Part shown: in pieces, positions 21,906-31,576 of the stretch | How positions within the stretch are numbered: the stretch's first letter is position 1 | Layout: every line of letters starts with the position of its first letter | Origin: Methylovirgula sp. 4M-Z18 | Lineage (GTDB): Bacteria; Pseudomonadota; Alphaproteobacteria; Rhizobiales; Beijerinckiaceae | Direction of reading: 5' to 3' | Length of the DNA stretch: 64,000 nucleotides | Assembly (NCBI RefSeq): GCF_037890675.1 | Contig: NZ_CP149574.1 | Span: 3,696,874 to 3,760,873 of the forward strand | Made by a program: the position numbers and the translations under genes | The notes under the pieces: model-generated | Told to the model about the DNA's origin: nothing | Seen by the model: only the letters and a program-made list of their open reading frames with translations | Databases searched by the model: none

Positions 21906-22865
21906 TCACAGTCTTACCCAATGCTCGAAATCTTGAGGTGCAACATTGCTTCCGCACAAAACCGTCGCGACGGTTTGCCCGCGAAAGCGGTCTGGGCTCT
22001 CAAGAATACTGGCCACACCCAAAGCGGCGGCAGGCTCAACGATCAAGCCTGAGTGCTTATAAAGTAATTTCATACCCTCAACGATACTGTCTTCCTCGAC
22101 CAACAGGGCATCGTCCACGATTTCCAGCATATCTGCCAAAACATCGGGAATGGTGTACCTCCCAGCGACGCCATCGGCGATTGTGTTGGGCGGTCCGGAT
22201 TCGACAACTTCACCTGCGCGATATGACCGAGTTAATGCAGGCGCATTTTGCGGCTGAACTGACAAGACCTTGGTGTCCGGGCGATAAGCTTTCAACGCAA
22301 AACCAATACCGGTCGCCATCGCTCCAGCACCAAGTGAAATCAAAATAGAATCCAACGAAAACGGTAGTTTGGCGAGTTCCAGACCAATTGTCCCCGCTCC
22401 TTCGCAGGTATCAATATTCTTACTATCTTCGACGAGAAATGCGCCGGTTCTTCGGGAATGTGCAATCGCGGCTTCAAGTGCTTCTTCGATTTGCCCATCG
22501 ACCAGAATAACGTTTGCGCCCAGTGCTTTCATACGTTCGACTTTTAAGGGATTGGCAGCGGATGATGCGGCTACGGTAACTTCGAAGCCTCTGTTGTTTC
22601 CGCAATACGCGAGTGCTTGGCCAAGATTTCCGGCACTCGCACACACCACAGTTTTCTGACCACTGGTCTTTTCCAGATTGGCCAACACCACGTCTGTTCC
22701 GCGCCCTTTGAAACACCGTACAGGATTCAATGTCTCGACCTTCAATATGATGCGGCATCCCAAAGCTTTGCTCAAATTGGGGCAACAATACTGAGGCGTG
22801 TGCTGAAAAACGCTGTCGATTTTGCGAACGGCCTCTTCAATTCGGCCAATGCTGAGTCTTGTCAT
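21906..22865 (-). CDS. PLP-dependent threonine/serine dehydratase-like enzyme, low GC
   Basis: A fold-type II PLP enzyme of about 319 residues (330 if a GTG at 22898 is used). The PLP lysine is in RCFKGRGTD, the phosphate loop is SLGAGAMATG, and SAGNLGQALAY is the substrate loop (SAGNHAQ in threonine dehydratase). The C-terminal LLVEEDSIVEG and SGLIVEPAAALG match serine/threonine dehydratases and diaminopropionate/hydroxyaspartate relatives; the exact substrate is unknown. It lacks the ACT domain of biosynthetic IlvA. Sampled rows are about 47-50% G+C, against 60-67% in its neighbours, which suggests recent acquisition. It is the last gene of a run with two GHB/GABA-type dehydrogenases. Confidence 0.72.
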   Translation of the reverse strand: MTRLSIGRIEEAVRKIDSVFQHTPQYCCPNLSKALGCRIILKVETLNPVRCFKGRGTDVVLANLEKTSGQKTVVCASAGNLGQALAYCGNNRGFEVTVAASSAANPLKVERMKALGANVILVDGQIEEALEAAIAHSRRTGAFLVEDSKNIDTCEGAGTIGLELAKLPFSLDSILISLGAGAMATGIGFALKAYRPDTKVLSVQPQNAPALTRSYRAGEVVESGPPNTIADGVAGRYTIPDVLADMLEIVDDALLVEEDSIVEGMKLLYKHSGLIVEPAAALGVASILESPDRFRGQTVATVLCGSNVAPQDFEHWVRL

Positions 22866-22964
22866 GAAGCTGCGCTGTCCCACGAAAATTGCCATCACAA
22901 GTCATGATAGGCTCGGTAGCATCCTCTGACACTTTCGCCCGGTTTGTCCATCCTGAGCCTGGAA

Positions 22965-24245
22965 TCACCAATTGGCCATCGATTGACGCATGATCATTTC
23001 GATCTGCGCCGCATCGACCGGCTTTGGCGTGCCGACCAATAGCCGTTGCTGTTTCAGCGCGCCTTGCACCAGAGCGGGAATGTCGTCTTCGCCATAGCCG
23101 AGTTCGGCGATTCCCGATGGTGCGCCGACGGCTTTCATCAGGTCGATCAGGGCGTTTGGCAGGGATTCTGGCCCAGGTTTGGTGATGGGGCCGCCGGTCA
23201 AGAGCTCCGCCGCGTGGATATGTTTTTCCGGCGCGGCGTCATAGGTGAAACGGAAGCACGCAGGCGAGGTCACGATAACCGAAAAGCCATGCGGCACAAA
23301 ATTGTGCGTGGTCTCATAACCTTTTGCCCGGTACAGATGTTTCAGCCCCGCCAACGGATAAGCGCAGGCATGCGGGATGTGAACGCCGGCGGTGCCAAAA
23401 CCGATGCCAGCCATCGTCGCACCCAGCATCATGGTGCCACGCGCTTCAAGATCGGCCCCATCCCGCACCGCACGTTCGAGAAACCGTCCGCCAAATTCGA
23501 TCGCTTTGAGAGACCAGATGTCGGCGATCGGATTGCTGCCTTGGTACGGCGGACGGTCGTCTGGAGTCGCCGGTTTGGGCCTCGCGTCGAACGGGCGCGA
23601 GATAAAGGATTCGACCGCGTGACACACCACGTCGAGGCCGCAAGATGCCGTCACCGCACCGGGCGTGGTCCGCGCGAGTTCCGGATCGACAATGGCAAGC
23701 GTCGGCCGCATATAGCGGTGCGAAATACCGGTTTTGACCTTGAGTTCGGGAATGTCGAGAACGGCAACCGTCGTGGCCTCCGACCCCGAGCCGGATGTGG
23801 TGGGAATGGCAATCAAGGGGCGCAAAGGTGACGGCGGCTTTTTGCCGCCGCCGATGGGCGGGTTGACGTAGTCGCCAATGGCGCCGCCATGGCTGCGGAT
23901 GAGATTGGCGACCTTCGCCGTATCGATCGTCGAACCACCACCGAGAGCAACGAAGCCATCCACATCGTGCTCGGCAACGAAAGCGGCCGCAGCAGTTAAA
24001 GACTCTATCGTAGGCTCGACGGCAATCGCTTCGAAGATCACGATATCGACGCCGTTTCGGGACATGATTTGCGTGACACGATCGGTCACGCCAAATTGAC
24101 GCAAGCGGGGATCGGCGACCAACAAAACCCTTTTGAGTCCGAGACGATTGAGCTCCCAGCCGAGTTCGTCCACCGCGCCGCGGCCGAATTTGAGCTGCGT
24201 TGCCTCCAGCGTGAAAACCGTCTCTCTCTGCTCCTGCTCGGCCAT
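22965..24245 (-). CDS. Iron-containing alcohol dehydrogenase, hydroxyacid-oxoacid transhydrogenase type
   Basis: This 426-residue protein of the iron-dependent alcohol dehydrogenase family has GGGSTIDTAK (nucleotide site), IPTTSGSGSE, and metal-binding residues in CGLDVVCHAVESF, HACAYPL and NFVPHG. The long insertion around SRPFDARPKPATPDD and the overall length fit hydroxyacid-oxoacid transhydrogenase (HOT/ADHFE1), which couples 4-hydroxybutyrate oxidation to 2-oxoglutarate reduction. A butanol-type dehydrogenase is less likely. The ATG at 24245 follows GAGGGAG at 7 bases; the frame begins at 24269 without support. It lies 33 bases after the aldehyde dehydrogenase gene, so the pair may handle four-carbon amino/hydroxy aldehydes. 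Confidence 0.8.
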   Translation of the reverse strand: MAEQEQRETVFTLEATQLKFGRGAVDELGWELNRLGLKRVLLVADPRLRQFGVTDRVTQIMSRNGVDIVIFEAIAVEPTIESLTAAAAFVAEHDVDGFVALGGGSTIDTAKVANLIRSHGGAIGDYVNPPIGGGKKPPSPLRPLIAIPTTSGSGSEATTVAVLDIPELKVKTGISHRYMRPTLAIVDPELARTTPGAVTASCGLDVVCHAVESFISRPFDARPKPATPDDRPPYQGSNPIADIWSLKAIEFGGRFLERAVRDGADLEARGTMMLGATMAGIGFGTAGVHIPHACAYPLAGLKHLYRAKGYETTHNFVPHGFSVIVTSPACFRFTYDAAPEKHIHAAELLTGGPITKPGPESLPNALIDLMKAVGAPSGIAELGYGEDDIPALVQGALKQQRLLVGTPKPVDAAQIEMIMRQSMANW

Positions 24246-24278
24246 CGTCGTCTCCCTCGTCGCAATCAAACGTGGCGT

Positions 24279-25709
24279 TCAACCGATTTTGACCATCACA
24301 TGCCGCACGACAGTGTAATCCTCAAGCGCATACATCGAGAGATCCTTGCCATAGCCGGAGGATTTCACGCCGCCATGCGGCATCTCGCTCACCAGCATGA
24401 AATGCGTATTGATCCAGGTGCAGCCATATTGCAGCCGCGCCGCAATCGCCATGCCGCGCGAGATGTCCTTGGTCCAGACCGACGACGCGAGGCCGTAATC
24501 GGAATCATTGGCCCAGCGGACCGCCTCGTCGACGTCGTCGAAACGGGTGACCGACACGACCGGGCCGAAGACCTCGCGCCGAACGATCTCGTCGCTTTGC
24601 AGAGCGTCGGCCACGACAGTCGGCTCGTAGAAGAAGCCGCTGCCGGAGCCTTCGCGGCCACCCGCGGCGATCTTGATGTGTTTCTGCTCGGCCGCCCGCT
24701 CAACGAAAGAGGCTACACGCGACCGCTGCCGCGCTGAAATCAAGGGGCCAAGATCATTGTCGTCGTCGTTGGGCTGATTGAACTTCAAGGTTCTGACGGC
24801 TGCAGCGAGATCGGCGACGAGGTTGTCGTAGATCTTTTTACCCGCGTATATGCGGCACGCGGCGGTACAATCCTGGCCAGCGTTATAATAGCCAAAAACC
24901 TTAATGCCGTCGACAACGCTGGACAAATCGGCATCGTCGAACACGATGACCGGCGCTTTGCCGCCGAGCTCAAGATGCGTGCGCTTCACGGTTTGGGATG
25001 CGGCCTGCAGCACTTTCTTGCCGGTGGCGACGTCGCCCGTCAGCGAAATCATCGCCACTTTCGGGTGATGAATGAGCGCATTGCCCACGGTCTCGCCGCG
25101 CCCCGTGACGACATTGACGACACCGGTCGGGAAAATGCCCGCGATAAGCCTGGCAAGTTTCAGCAGCGTGAGCGGCGTCTGCTCGGACGGTTTGATCACA
25201 ACCGTATTGCCGCCGGCGAGGGCCGGCGCAAGCTTCCAAGCCGCCATCATCAGCGGATAGTTCCAGGGTGCGATCGAGGCGACCACGCCGATCGGATCGC
25301 GCCGGATCATCGACGTATGATTAGCGATATATTCGCCCGACACGGCGCCATGCATGGTGCGCGCGGCGCCCGCAAAGAACCGAAAGCAATCTACGATGGC
25401 GGGGATCTCGTCCTGCAGAACACGAATGCGCGGCTTGCCGCAATTGAGCGCTTCGAGGGTCGCAAAATCCTCACCGTCCCGCTCGATGGCATCGGCAAGT
25501 TTCAACAGCATGCCGGCGCGTTCCGCGGGCGTCGTGCGCGACCAGGTGTTAAAGGCATCGGCCGCCGCATTGACCGCAGCGTCAATTTGCGCGCTCGAGG
25601 CTTCGGGCAGATCGATCAAAACATCGCCGGTCTTCGGGTTGAGAACCTTCTCTGCGGTCGCGGTCCCGGCGACGAAGGACGAACCGATCAGCAACTCGTG
25701 GTCAAACAT
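24279..25709 (-). CDS. patD: Gamma-aminobutyraldehyde dehydrogenase
   Basis: This 476-residue aldehyde dehydrogenase is very close, as far as I can recall the sequence, to E. coli PatD (YdcW, 474 residues) along its whole length, for example [34 protein letters not shown] and [18 protein letters not shown]. The catalytic cysteine is in [11 protein letters not shown] and the general base Glu in LELGGKAP. It oxidises 4-aminobutanal, the putrescine breakdown product, to GABA with NAD. I start it at 25709 (MFDHELL), with GGAGAGAAGG immediately upstream; the frame extends to 25757. It leads a likely operon with the transhydrogenase and the PLP dehydratase. No putrescine transaminase is adjacent. 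Confidence 0.9.
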   Translation of the reverse strand: MFDHELLIGSSFVAGTATAEKVLNPKTGDVLIDLPEASSAQIDAAVNAAADAFNTWSRTTPAERAGMLLKLADAIERDGEDFATLEALNCGKPRIRVLQDEIPAIVDCFRFFAGAARTMHGAVSGEYIANHTSMIRRDPIGVVASIAPWNYPLMMAAWKLAPALAGGNTVVIKPSEQTPLTLLKLARLIAGIFPTGVVNVVTGRGETVGNALIHHPKVAMISLTGDVATGKKVLQAASQTVKRTHLELGGKAPVIVFDDADLSSVVDGIKVFGYYNAGQDCTAACRIYAGKKIYDNLVADLAAAVRTLKFNQPNDDDNDLGPLISARQRSRVASFVERAAEQKHIKIAAGGREGSGSGFFYEPTVVADALQSDEIVRREVFGPVVSVTRFDDVDEAVRWANDSDYGLASSVWTKDISRGMAIAARLQYGCTWINTHFMLVSEMPHGGVKSSGYGKDLSMYALEDYTVVRHVMVKIG

Positions 25710-25922
25710 CCTTCTCTCCATTTGCCAACTCCAGCGACATTTCGGCACAGCGGGCATCCACGTCCGATCGGTGAGGCGACACGCAGCCCGAGGGCAAGAG
25801 GATGCTCAACGGCGTTGGAGGATGCAACACCATTTCGGAGAACACGCGTATCGGAAAAATCAAGGGCTAGGGCCGGAAGCACCATATCCCGCCGGCGTGG
25901 ACGAATTGCTCAGCCGCGCCGC

Positions 25923-26312
25923 TCATTTCACTTTTGCCGGTACCTTGCGCCCCTGGCACAGAACCACAGGCTCGGTGAGTGCGGCGTTGAAACCGCCCGC
26001 CTGGTAAACGGTGACATTGGCCGCACCGGCGGGCAAGCGGAAGGAGCCTTGAACAACGCTGTTGGTGCCGTCGACGGTCACGAGAGACCAGCTAAAGGTG
26101 CAGGTTTGTACCGCCTGTCCCGGGTCGGTATTGCTGCATAACAATTGGGCGCCCCCCATCATGGCGGCGCCGGCGCACGAAACCTTCGGCGCGGCTGCGG
26201 CACTTCCCGCTGCAGCGACAAGTACGCCCAAGCCAATCACATATGCTCGAATCATCGAGGACTTGCTCAAAGTTATGCGCGAGGCGCATGCCAGCGCGCT
26301 AAATCGGTCCAT
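25923..26312 (-). CDS. Small secreted protein of unknown function
   Basis: 129 residues from an ATG at 26312 that has AAGGAG 11 bases upstream; an internal ATG at 26255 would give 110 residues. Either way a signal peptide follows (IRAYVIGLGVLVAAAGSAAAA, with cleavage near AAAAP). The mature part is about 88 residues with four cysteines (SCAG, LLCSN, QTCTF, VLCQG), enough for two disulfides, and a beta-rich pattern. I do not recognise a family. It is divergent from the MarR-EmrAB operon and shares its operator region, so it may be repressed by the same MarR protein. Confidence 0.6.
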   Translation of the reverse strand: MDRFSALACASRITLSKSSMIRAYVIGLGVLVAAAGSAAAAPKVSCAGAAMMGGAQLLCSNTDPGQAVQTCTFSWSLVTVDGTNSVVQGSFRLPAGAANVTVYQAGGFNAALTEPVVLCQGRKVPAKVK

Positions 26313-26345
26313 AACGCAATATTCTCCTTGAATAGAGCATACCTC

Positions 26346-26360
26346 CTTGTTATAAGCAAG
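26346..26360. promoter_or_regulatory. Near-palindromic MarR-type operator (copy 1)
   Basis: CTTGTTATAAGCAAG has CTTG/CAAG arms around a TTATAA core and contains TATAAGCA, the half-site also found in the second copy 20 bases away. It lies between the divergent small-protein gene and the MarR gene. Confidence 0.5.
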
Positions 26361-26366
26361 GTGATA

Positions 26367-26380
26367 ATAAGCATGCTTAT
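26367..26380. promoter_or_regulatory. Perfect 14-bp palindromic MarR-type operator (copy 2)
   Basis: ATAAGCATGCTTAT is a perfect palindrome located 21 bases before the MarR ATG. Its position and AT-rich arms suit autoregulation by the MarR repressor and control of the efflux genes; the partner copy is at 26346-26360. Confidence 0.6.
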
Positions 26381-26400
26381 CATTCGTGCGATTTTCCACA

Positions 26401-26865
26401 ATGGCTTCGACCCCTCCAATTGGCTTTCTTTTGCACGACGTTTCGCGCCTGTTGCGGAAACGGTTCGAGCAGCGCGCCCGGCATCTGGGGCTCACCCGTT
26501 CACAGTGGCAGGTGCTCGCCACGCTGGCCGTTAATGAAGGCATCCATCAGGGCGGCCTGGCGGAAATTCTGGATATCGAGGCGATCACTCTGGTGCGGCT
26601 GCTCGACAAGATCGAGGAACGCGGCCTGATCGAACGCCGCCGCCACCCGACCGACCGCCGGGTCTGGCAGCTCTTTCTCAAGCCCGAGGCGCATCCGTTT
26701 TTCGATGTGATGTGGCAGATCGGTGAAGTGACACGCGGCGAAGCATTCGCGGGCATTTCCGAAAAGGCCCGGAACGACATGATCGCGACCTTGACCCAGA
26801 TGAAATCCAATTTGAGTGCAGCTTGCGGCCAGCCGGTGGACAGTGAAGAGGCAAATCATGAGTGA
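26401..26865 (+). CDS. MarR-family repressor of the EmrAB efflux operon
   Basis: This 154-residue winged-helix regulator has the MarR core LTRSQWQVLATLAVNEGIHQ, EILDIEAITLVRLLDKIEERG and the wing ERRRHPTDRRVWQLFL. It is the first gene of a marR-emrA-emrB operon, overlapping emrA by 8 bases. Such EmrR/MprA-type proteins release DNA on binding aromatic or lipophilic compounds. I use the ATG at 26401; a GTG at 26386 would sit only 5 bases from the operator. Two operator-like palindromes stand just upstream. Confidence 0.88.
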   Translation: MASTPPIGFLLHDVSRLLRKRFEQRARHLGLTRSQWQVLATLAVNEGIHQGGLAEILDIEAITLVRLLDKIEERGLIERRRHPTDRRVWQLFLKPEAHPFFDVMWQIGEVTRGEAFAGISEKARNDMIATLTQMKSNLSAACGQPVDSEEANHE

Positions 26866-28105
26866 AGGTACAATGGCGTTGCGGAACGCTGGCGACGCCG
26901 AAGACGATATTGCCTCGTCGAACGTCACCAATCTTGCCGTCGTGGCAGATGCGCGCCGCACCACGGCCGAGCAGCCGCAAACCAACCCCACGCCGGAAAC
27001 GACGGCGACGCCTGCGAGACCCGTTCGCGCGGCGGCGCCACAGCGCCCGAAGCGAAAACTGGCGCGGCCGCTGCTATTCCTTCTCCTGCCTGTCGCACTC
27101 GTGGTGGGCGGCTATTCTTACGTGAACGGCGGCCAGGTCATTTCGATCGACAATGCTTACGTACAAGCCGACACACTCGGAGTTTCGACCGACGTCTCCG
27201 GAACGGTGGTCGCGATCGAAGTGCAGGATAATCAACAGGTCACGAAGGGCCAGGTTCTGTTTCGGTTGCGGCCGGACTCCTTTCAAACGGCTGTTGACGG
27301 TGCGCAAGCGCAGCTCGGTACGGTCCGCAATCAGATCCTGACGCTCCAGGCGAGCTATGCCCAGGCACTGGTCGGCATCCAGCAAGCCGAAGCGGACCTG
27401 CCCTATTTCCAAACCGTCCTGAAACGGCAACAGGATCTGATCGCGACGAATGCCGCCTCGAAAGCCGCATATGACGATGCCGTGCACAATGTGGAAAGCA
27501 CGAAGCAGCGGATCGCCGTGGCGAAGGCACAAGCCCAATCCATGCTGGCACAGCTCGGCAACGATGCCAATCAACCGGTCGAGCAAAATCCCTTCTATCT
27601 CCAAGCGCAAGCCGCCGTCGACGACGCGAAGCGCGACCTGAGAGACACGGTGGTGCGCGCGCCCTTCAACGGGATCGTGACCAATGTCAGCCACCTGCAG
27701 ATCGGCTCCTATTTGCCTGCGGCACAGCCTGGCTTCAGCCTCGTTTCGAGCGATCATCTGTGGGTCATGGCAAGTCCGAAGGAAACCGAATTGACCCATG
27801 TGGTGCCCGGCCAGTCGGTGACGGTGACGGTCGATACCTATCCGGGCGTCGAGTGGAAGGGCAGCGTCGACAGCATCAGCCCGGCGTCCGGCTCGAGCTT
27901 TTCACTGCTGCCGGCCCAAAATACCACGGGCAATTGGGTGAAAGTGGTGCAGCGCATTCCCATGCGCATCGACCTCGGCGACCTTTCCGGCAAGCCGCAA
28001 TTGCGCGTCGGCATGAGCGTCGTGGCTGACATCGACACCCACCATGCGCGTGGCCTGCCGCAATTCGTGACCGATCTCCTCGGCAAAGGAAAGTCACAGG
28101 AGTGA
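26858..28105 (+). CDS. emrA: Membrane-fusion (HlyD-type) subunit of a multidrug efflux pump
   Basis: This 415-residue adaptor has a cytoplasmic Ala/Pro/Thr-rich N-terminus (1-65) and one membrane helix (about 67-87: RPLLFLLLPVALVVGGYSYV). A biotinyl-lipoyl-like half (DNAYVQADTLGVSTDVSGTV), a coiled-coil hairpin (about 150-265) and the second lipoyl half (APFNGIVTNV) followed by a beta barrel complete it. It links the MFS transporter encoded next to an outer-membrane channel not present in the window. The ATG at 26858 overlaps the marR end and has GAAGAGG ahead. Confidence 0.92.
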   Translation: MSEGTMALRNAGDAEDDIASSNVTNLAVVADARRTTAEQPQTNPTPETTATPARPVRAAAPQRPKRKLARPLLFLLLPVALVVGGYSYVNGGQVISIDNAYVQADTLGVSTDVSGTVVAIEVQDNQQVTKGQVLFRLRPDSFQTAVDGAQAQLGTVRNQILTLQASYAQALVGIQQAEADLPYFQTVLKRQQDLIATNAASKAAYDDAVHNVESTKQRIAVAKAQAQSMLAQLGNDANQPVEQNPFYLQAQAAVDDAKRDLRDTVVRAPFNGIVTNVSHLQIGSYLPAAQPGFSLVSSDHLWVMASPKETELTHVVPGQSVTVTVDTYPGVEWKGSVDSISPASGSSFSLLPAQNTTGNWVKVVQRIPMRIDLGDLSGKPQLRVGMSVVADIDTHHARGLPQFVTDLLGKGKSQE

Positions 28106-29643
28106 CCGCGGCCGCGCTCAACCCGGCCACGGTGCAAAACCGCGGCATGATCACGCTCTGCGTCATTCTGGCCGTGATCATGCAAGCGCTGGACACGACG
28201 ATCGCCAATGTGGCTCTGCCGCACATGCAGGGCGACCTGTCGGGCAACAGCGACCAGATCAACTGGGTGCTGACCTCCTACATTGTCGCCGCGGCCATCA
28301 TGACGCCGCCCTCCGGCTTTCTCGCGAGCCGTTTTGGGCGCAAGAAGATGCTGCTCTTCGCCATCGCCGGTTTCGTGGCGGCCTCGATTCTCTGCGGCGC
28401 GGCGCAAAGCCTCCCGCAAGTCGTGCTGTTCCGCTTCCTGCAGGGCATGGCCGGCGCGTCGCTCGTGCCTCTGTCGCAAAGCTTTCTGCTCGACATCTAC
28501 ACGGTGGAGGAACGCGGCGGCGCCATGGCGCTGTTCGGCGTCTCCGTGATGGTGGGTCCGGTCCTCGGCCCGATCATCGGCGGCTGGCTCACCGATAATA
28601 TTTCGTGGCGCTGGGTCTTCTACATCAATGTGCCGATCGGCGCCGTGGCGTTCGGCGGCCTCATCGCCTTTGTGAGCGAAACGAAGAAGGATCCGCTGGC
28701 CCAACTCGATTGGCTGGGCTTCGGCGCGTTGAGCATTGCCATCGGCGCGCTACAATTGTTTCTCGATCGCGGCGAGCAGCTCGATTGGCTGTCCTCCGGC
28801 GAAATTCAGATCGAGCTGCTGATCTGCCTTGCGGCCTTCTACATCTTCCTGGTGCATACGTTCACGGCCGAGCGCTCGTTCGTGAATCCCCGGATCTTTC
28901 TCGATCAGAATTTCGCCGTCAGCATGTTCTTCATTTTCATTGTCGGTGTGACCTATCTCGCGTCGCTGGCGCTGATGACGCCCTATTTGCAGACGCTGAT
29001 GAATTATCCCGTGGTGACGGCGGGCATCGTGCTCGGTCCGCGCGGCATGGGCACCATGGCCTGCATGTTTCTGGTCGGCAAATTGATCGGCAAGGTCGAC
29101 ACGCGCTGGCTCTTGTTGATCGGCCTCGGCCTGACCGCCTGGGCCATGTATGACATGACCGGATGGACGCCCGACGTATCGCAATGGACGATCGTATCGG
29201 TCGGCTTTGTCCAGGGCGCCGGACTTGGCTTCCTCTTCGTGCCGCTGACGACGATCGCCTTCGCAACATTGCCGGCGCATATGCGCGGCGAAGGGACCGG
29301 CCTCTACAATCTCTCGCGAAACATCGGGTCGAGCGTCGGCATTTCGGTCGTGACCGCACTCATTTCGCGCAATGTTCAAATCAACCACGCCGAACTTGCT
29401 GCCTCGATCACGCCCTATAATGCGGCCCTCGCCAATCCGGCGATCCGGCATCAGATCAACCCGACGACATCCGGCGGTCAATCGATCCTGGATGGGCTGA
29501 TCAATCAACAGGCAAGCACCATTGCCTATATCGACGATTTCAAATTGCTGATGATCATGTCGATCGTCGCGATGCCCTTGCTGGTCCTGCTGCGCAAACC
29601 CAAAGTGGCGCCCGTCATGGATCACAGCGCCGTCATGGAATAG
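28102..29643 (+). CDS. emrB: DHA2-family MFS multidrug transporter
   Basis: This 513-residue protein has 14 predicted membrane helices. It shows LDTTIANVALP in helix 1, the loop 2-3 motif GFLASRFGRKK, FLQGMAGASLVPLSQ and motif C GVSVMVGPVLGPIIGG, all typical of DHA2 (EmrB/QacA) drug/proton antiporters. Translation begins at a GTG at 28102, overlapping the emrA stop by 4 bases with AGGAG directly ahead. With EmrA and an outer-membrane channel it would expel hydrophobic toxins across both membranes. Confidence 0.92.
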   Translation: MTAAALNPATVQNRGMITLCVILAVIMQALDTTIANVALPHMQGDLSGNSDQINWVLTSYIVAAAIMTPPSGFLASRFGRKKMLLFAIAGFVAASILCGAAQSLPQVVLFRFLQGMAGASLVPLSQSFLLDIYTVEERGGAMALFGVSVMVGPVLGPIIGGWLTDNISWRWVFYINVPIGAVAFGGLIAFVSETKKDPLAQLDWLGFGALSIAIGALQLFLDRGEQLDWLSSGEIQIELLICLAAFYIFLVHTFTAERSFVNPRIFLDQNFAVSMFFIFIVGVTYLASLALMTPYLQTLMNYPVVTAGIVLGPRGMGTMACMFLVGKLIGKVDTRWLLLIGLGLTAWAMYDMTGWTPDVSQWTIVSVGFVQGAGLGFLFVPLTTIAFATLPAHMRGEGTGLYNLSRNIGSSVGISVVTALISRNVQINHAELAASITPYNAALANPAIRHQINPTTSGGQSILDGLINQQASTIAYIDDFKLLMIMSIVAMPLLVLLRKPKVAPVMDHSAVME

Positions 29644-29660
29644 CGGACCTTCCCGAACGC

Positions 29661-30482
29661 CTATGCTGCGTGCGGCAAAGCAATCAGGGCGGTGAGGAAG
29701 GCGATCTCGGCGACCTGTTGGGTTGCGCCCGCAACATCGCCCGTCTGACCGTCAAGATGTCTGCGGGCGAGGCGCACCATGTAGAAGCCGCTGACGACCG
29801 CCGCGAAACATGCAACACATAAACGCAGAAAACCGATGCCCAACGGCATCATGAGCACCGCGGACAAAATGACGGAAAGTGCCAGCGTCGCCACGACGAG
29901 ACGCCGACTCGGCGCTTGAACTGCGCGCGCCACACCGTCCGCGCGTGCGGGCGGCAACAAGGTAAGCGGCAACAAGCCGACGACACGAGACACGCCCGCA
30001 ACGGCCAAGATGGCGGCAAATGCCGCGCCAAGGCCAAAGCGCTCCAACACCGCCGCCAAAAGCGCTATGCGCAGAATGAGCGCCAATGCCAGCGCCACGC
30101 CGCCGAACGTGCCGATGCGGCTGTCCTTCATGATTTCGAGCTTGCGCTCGCGCGTTCGCCCGCCCCCGAAACCGTCGGCAATGTCTGCAAGGCCGTCCTC
30201 GTGAAAGCACCCGGTGGCAAGAGCCATAGCCGCGACGCTGAAGGCGGCCGCGACAAAAGGGGGTAAGGCGAGCCAACCCGCGATGACAAAAACGACGGCT
30301 GCGGGAAGCGCGATCAGGATGCCCGCGAACGGCAACATCCGGATGCAGCGGGAAAAGTCGGGCAGCGCATGGGCCGCGGCTTCGAAACGCATTTGCGGGA
30401 TCGCGAGCCGCGAATAGAAGCGCAGGCAAGCCAGCAGATCGCGCAACAGAGTACCAGGCGAAAAAGGGCGGTCGGCATCCAT
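29661..30482 (-). CDS. cobS: Adenosylcobinamide-GDP ribazoletransferase (cobalamin synthase)
   Basis: This 273-residue membrane enzyme (also called CobV) joins adenosylcobinamide-GDP to alpha-ribazole to make adenosylcobalamin. It shows FYSRLAIPQ near the N-terminus, the conserved acidic motif [16 protein letters not shown] (about residue 95) and [10 protein letters not shown], then five or more hydrophobic helices. It is 20 bases after cobT, in the same operon. It faces emrB tail to tail across 17 bases. Confidence 0.95.
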   Translation of the reverse strand: MDADRPFSPGTLLRDLLACLRFYSRLAIPQMRFEAAAHALPDFSRCIRMLPFAGILIALPAAVVFVIAGWLALPPFVAAAFSVAAMALATGCFHEDGLADIADGFGGGRTRERKLEIMKDSRIGTFGGVALALALILRIALLAAVLERFGLGAAFAAILAVAGVSRVVGLLPLTLLPPARADGVARAVQAPSRRLVVATLALSVILSAVLMMPLGIGFLRLCVACFAAVVSGFYMVRLARRHLDGQTGDVAGATQQVAEIAFLTALIALPHAA

Positions 30483-30502
30483 GCGCGTCGGACCTTTACG
30501 TA

Positions 30503-31519
30503 TTACTCCTTATTGGCCACGCCGGCTTCGGCGAAAGTGGCCATGCCCGTGTGGCAAGCGGCCGCCACTTTGACGATGCCGACAGCCAGAGCACCGCCGG
30601 ACCCCTCGCCTAGCCGCATGTCGAGATCGAGCAGCGGCTTCTTGCCGAAGATCGCGAGAACTTTGCGATGCCCCCCCTCGGCCGACACGTGACCTGCGAT
30701 GCAATGATCGAGCGCGCTCGCATCGAGCGCATGCAGCACGGCCGCAGCGGCGCAGACGACATAGCCGTCCAGGATCACCGGCACACGGGCCAAGCGCGCC
30801 GCCAGAATCGCGCCGGCCATCGCCGCAATCTCCCGACCGCCCAATGCGGCGAGCACCGCCAACGGATCCTGTCGCGCGGCGTGATGCAATGTCACCGCAG
30901 CCTCGACCGCGGCGATCTTGCGTTGCAAACCGGCCTCATCGACGCCGGTCCCGCGCCCGACCCAATCGGCTGCGGTGCCGCCGAACAGAGCATAGTAAAT
31001 CGCCGCTGCGGCCGTCGTGTTGCCGATGCCCATTTCACCGAGGGTCAACAGGTCGCTTTCCTTGGCCAAGGCATTCATGCCGGTGGCAAAGGCGTCGCAG
31101 CATTCAGCTTCGCTCATGGCCGCGACTTCGGTAAAATCCTGGGTTGGCTGCGCCGAAAGGTCGATGACATTGAGCGCGATGCCATTGGTCTTGCAGATCT
31201 GGTTGATCGCCGCGCCGCCGCCAGCGAAATTCGCGACCATGGCTCCGGTCACCGAAGCGGGATAGGGTGACACGCCCTTGGCCGTCACGCCGTGATTGCC
31301 GGCAAAGACAAGGGTCTGCGGATGGTCGACGGTCGGGCGCGCCTTCCCCTGCCAGGCCGCCAGCCATTCGGCAATCTGCTCCAAGCGCCCCAGCGAACCT
31401 GGCGGCTTGGTCAGATTCTGATCGCGCTCGCGCACGATTCCCGCGGCGGTCGCATCAGCGTTTGGAATTTTGGCGAGAAGCGAACGGAGGGTGGCGAAGG
31501 TAAGGCCGGAGGCGCTCAT
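30503..31519 (-). CDS. cobT: Nicotinate-nucleotide--dimethylbenzimidazole phosphoribosyltransferase
   Basis: This 338-residue enzyme activates 5,6-dimethylbenzimidazole to alpha-ribazole phosphate. Motifs include [39 protein letters not shown] and the catalytic glutamate near the C-terminus in [10 protein letters not shown]. Length fits the family. It uses the base made by BluB, encoded 0.8 kb away on the other strand. It lies between cobP and cobS in order of transcription. Confidence 0.96.
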   Translation of the reverse strand: MSASGLTFATLRSLLAKIPNADATAAGIVRERDQNLTKPPGSLGRLEQIAEWLAAWQGKARPTVDHPQTLVFAGNHGVTAKGVSPYPASVTGAMVANFAGGGAAINQICKTNGIALNVIDLSAQPTQDFTEVAAMSEAECCDAFATGMNALAKESDLLTLGEMGIGNTTAAAAIYYALFGGTAADWVGRGTGVDEAGLQRKIAAVEAAVTLHHAARQDPLAVLAALGGREIAAMAGAILAARLARVPVILDGYVVCAAAAVLHALDASALDHCIAGHVSAEGGHRKVLAIFGKKPLLDLDMRLGEGSGGALAVGIVKVAAACHTGMATFAEAGVANKE

Positions 31520-31576
31520 AAGGATCCCTAATGCTGTGAACGGCGACGGGGTGCTGTAGCCGAAATCGGCCGATTC

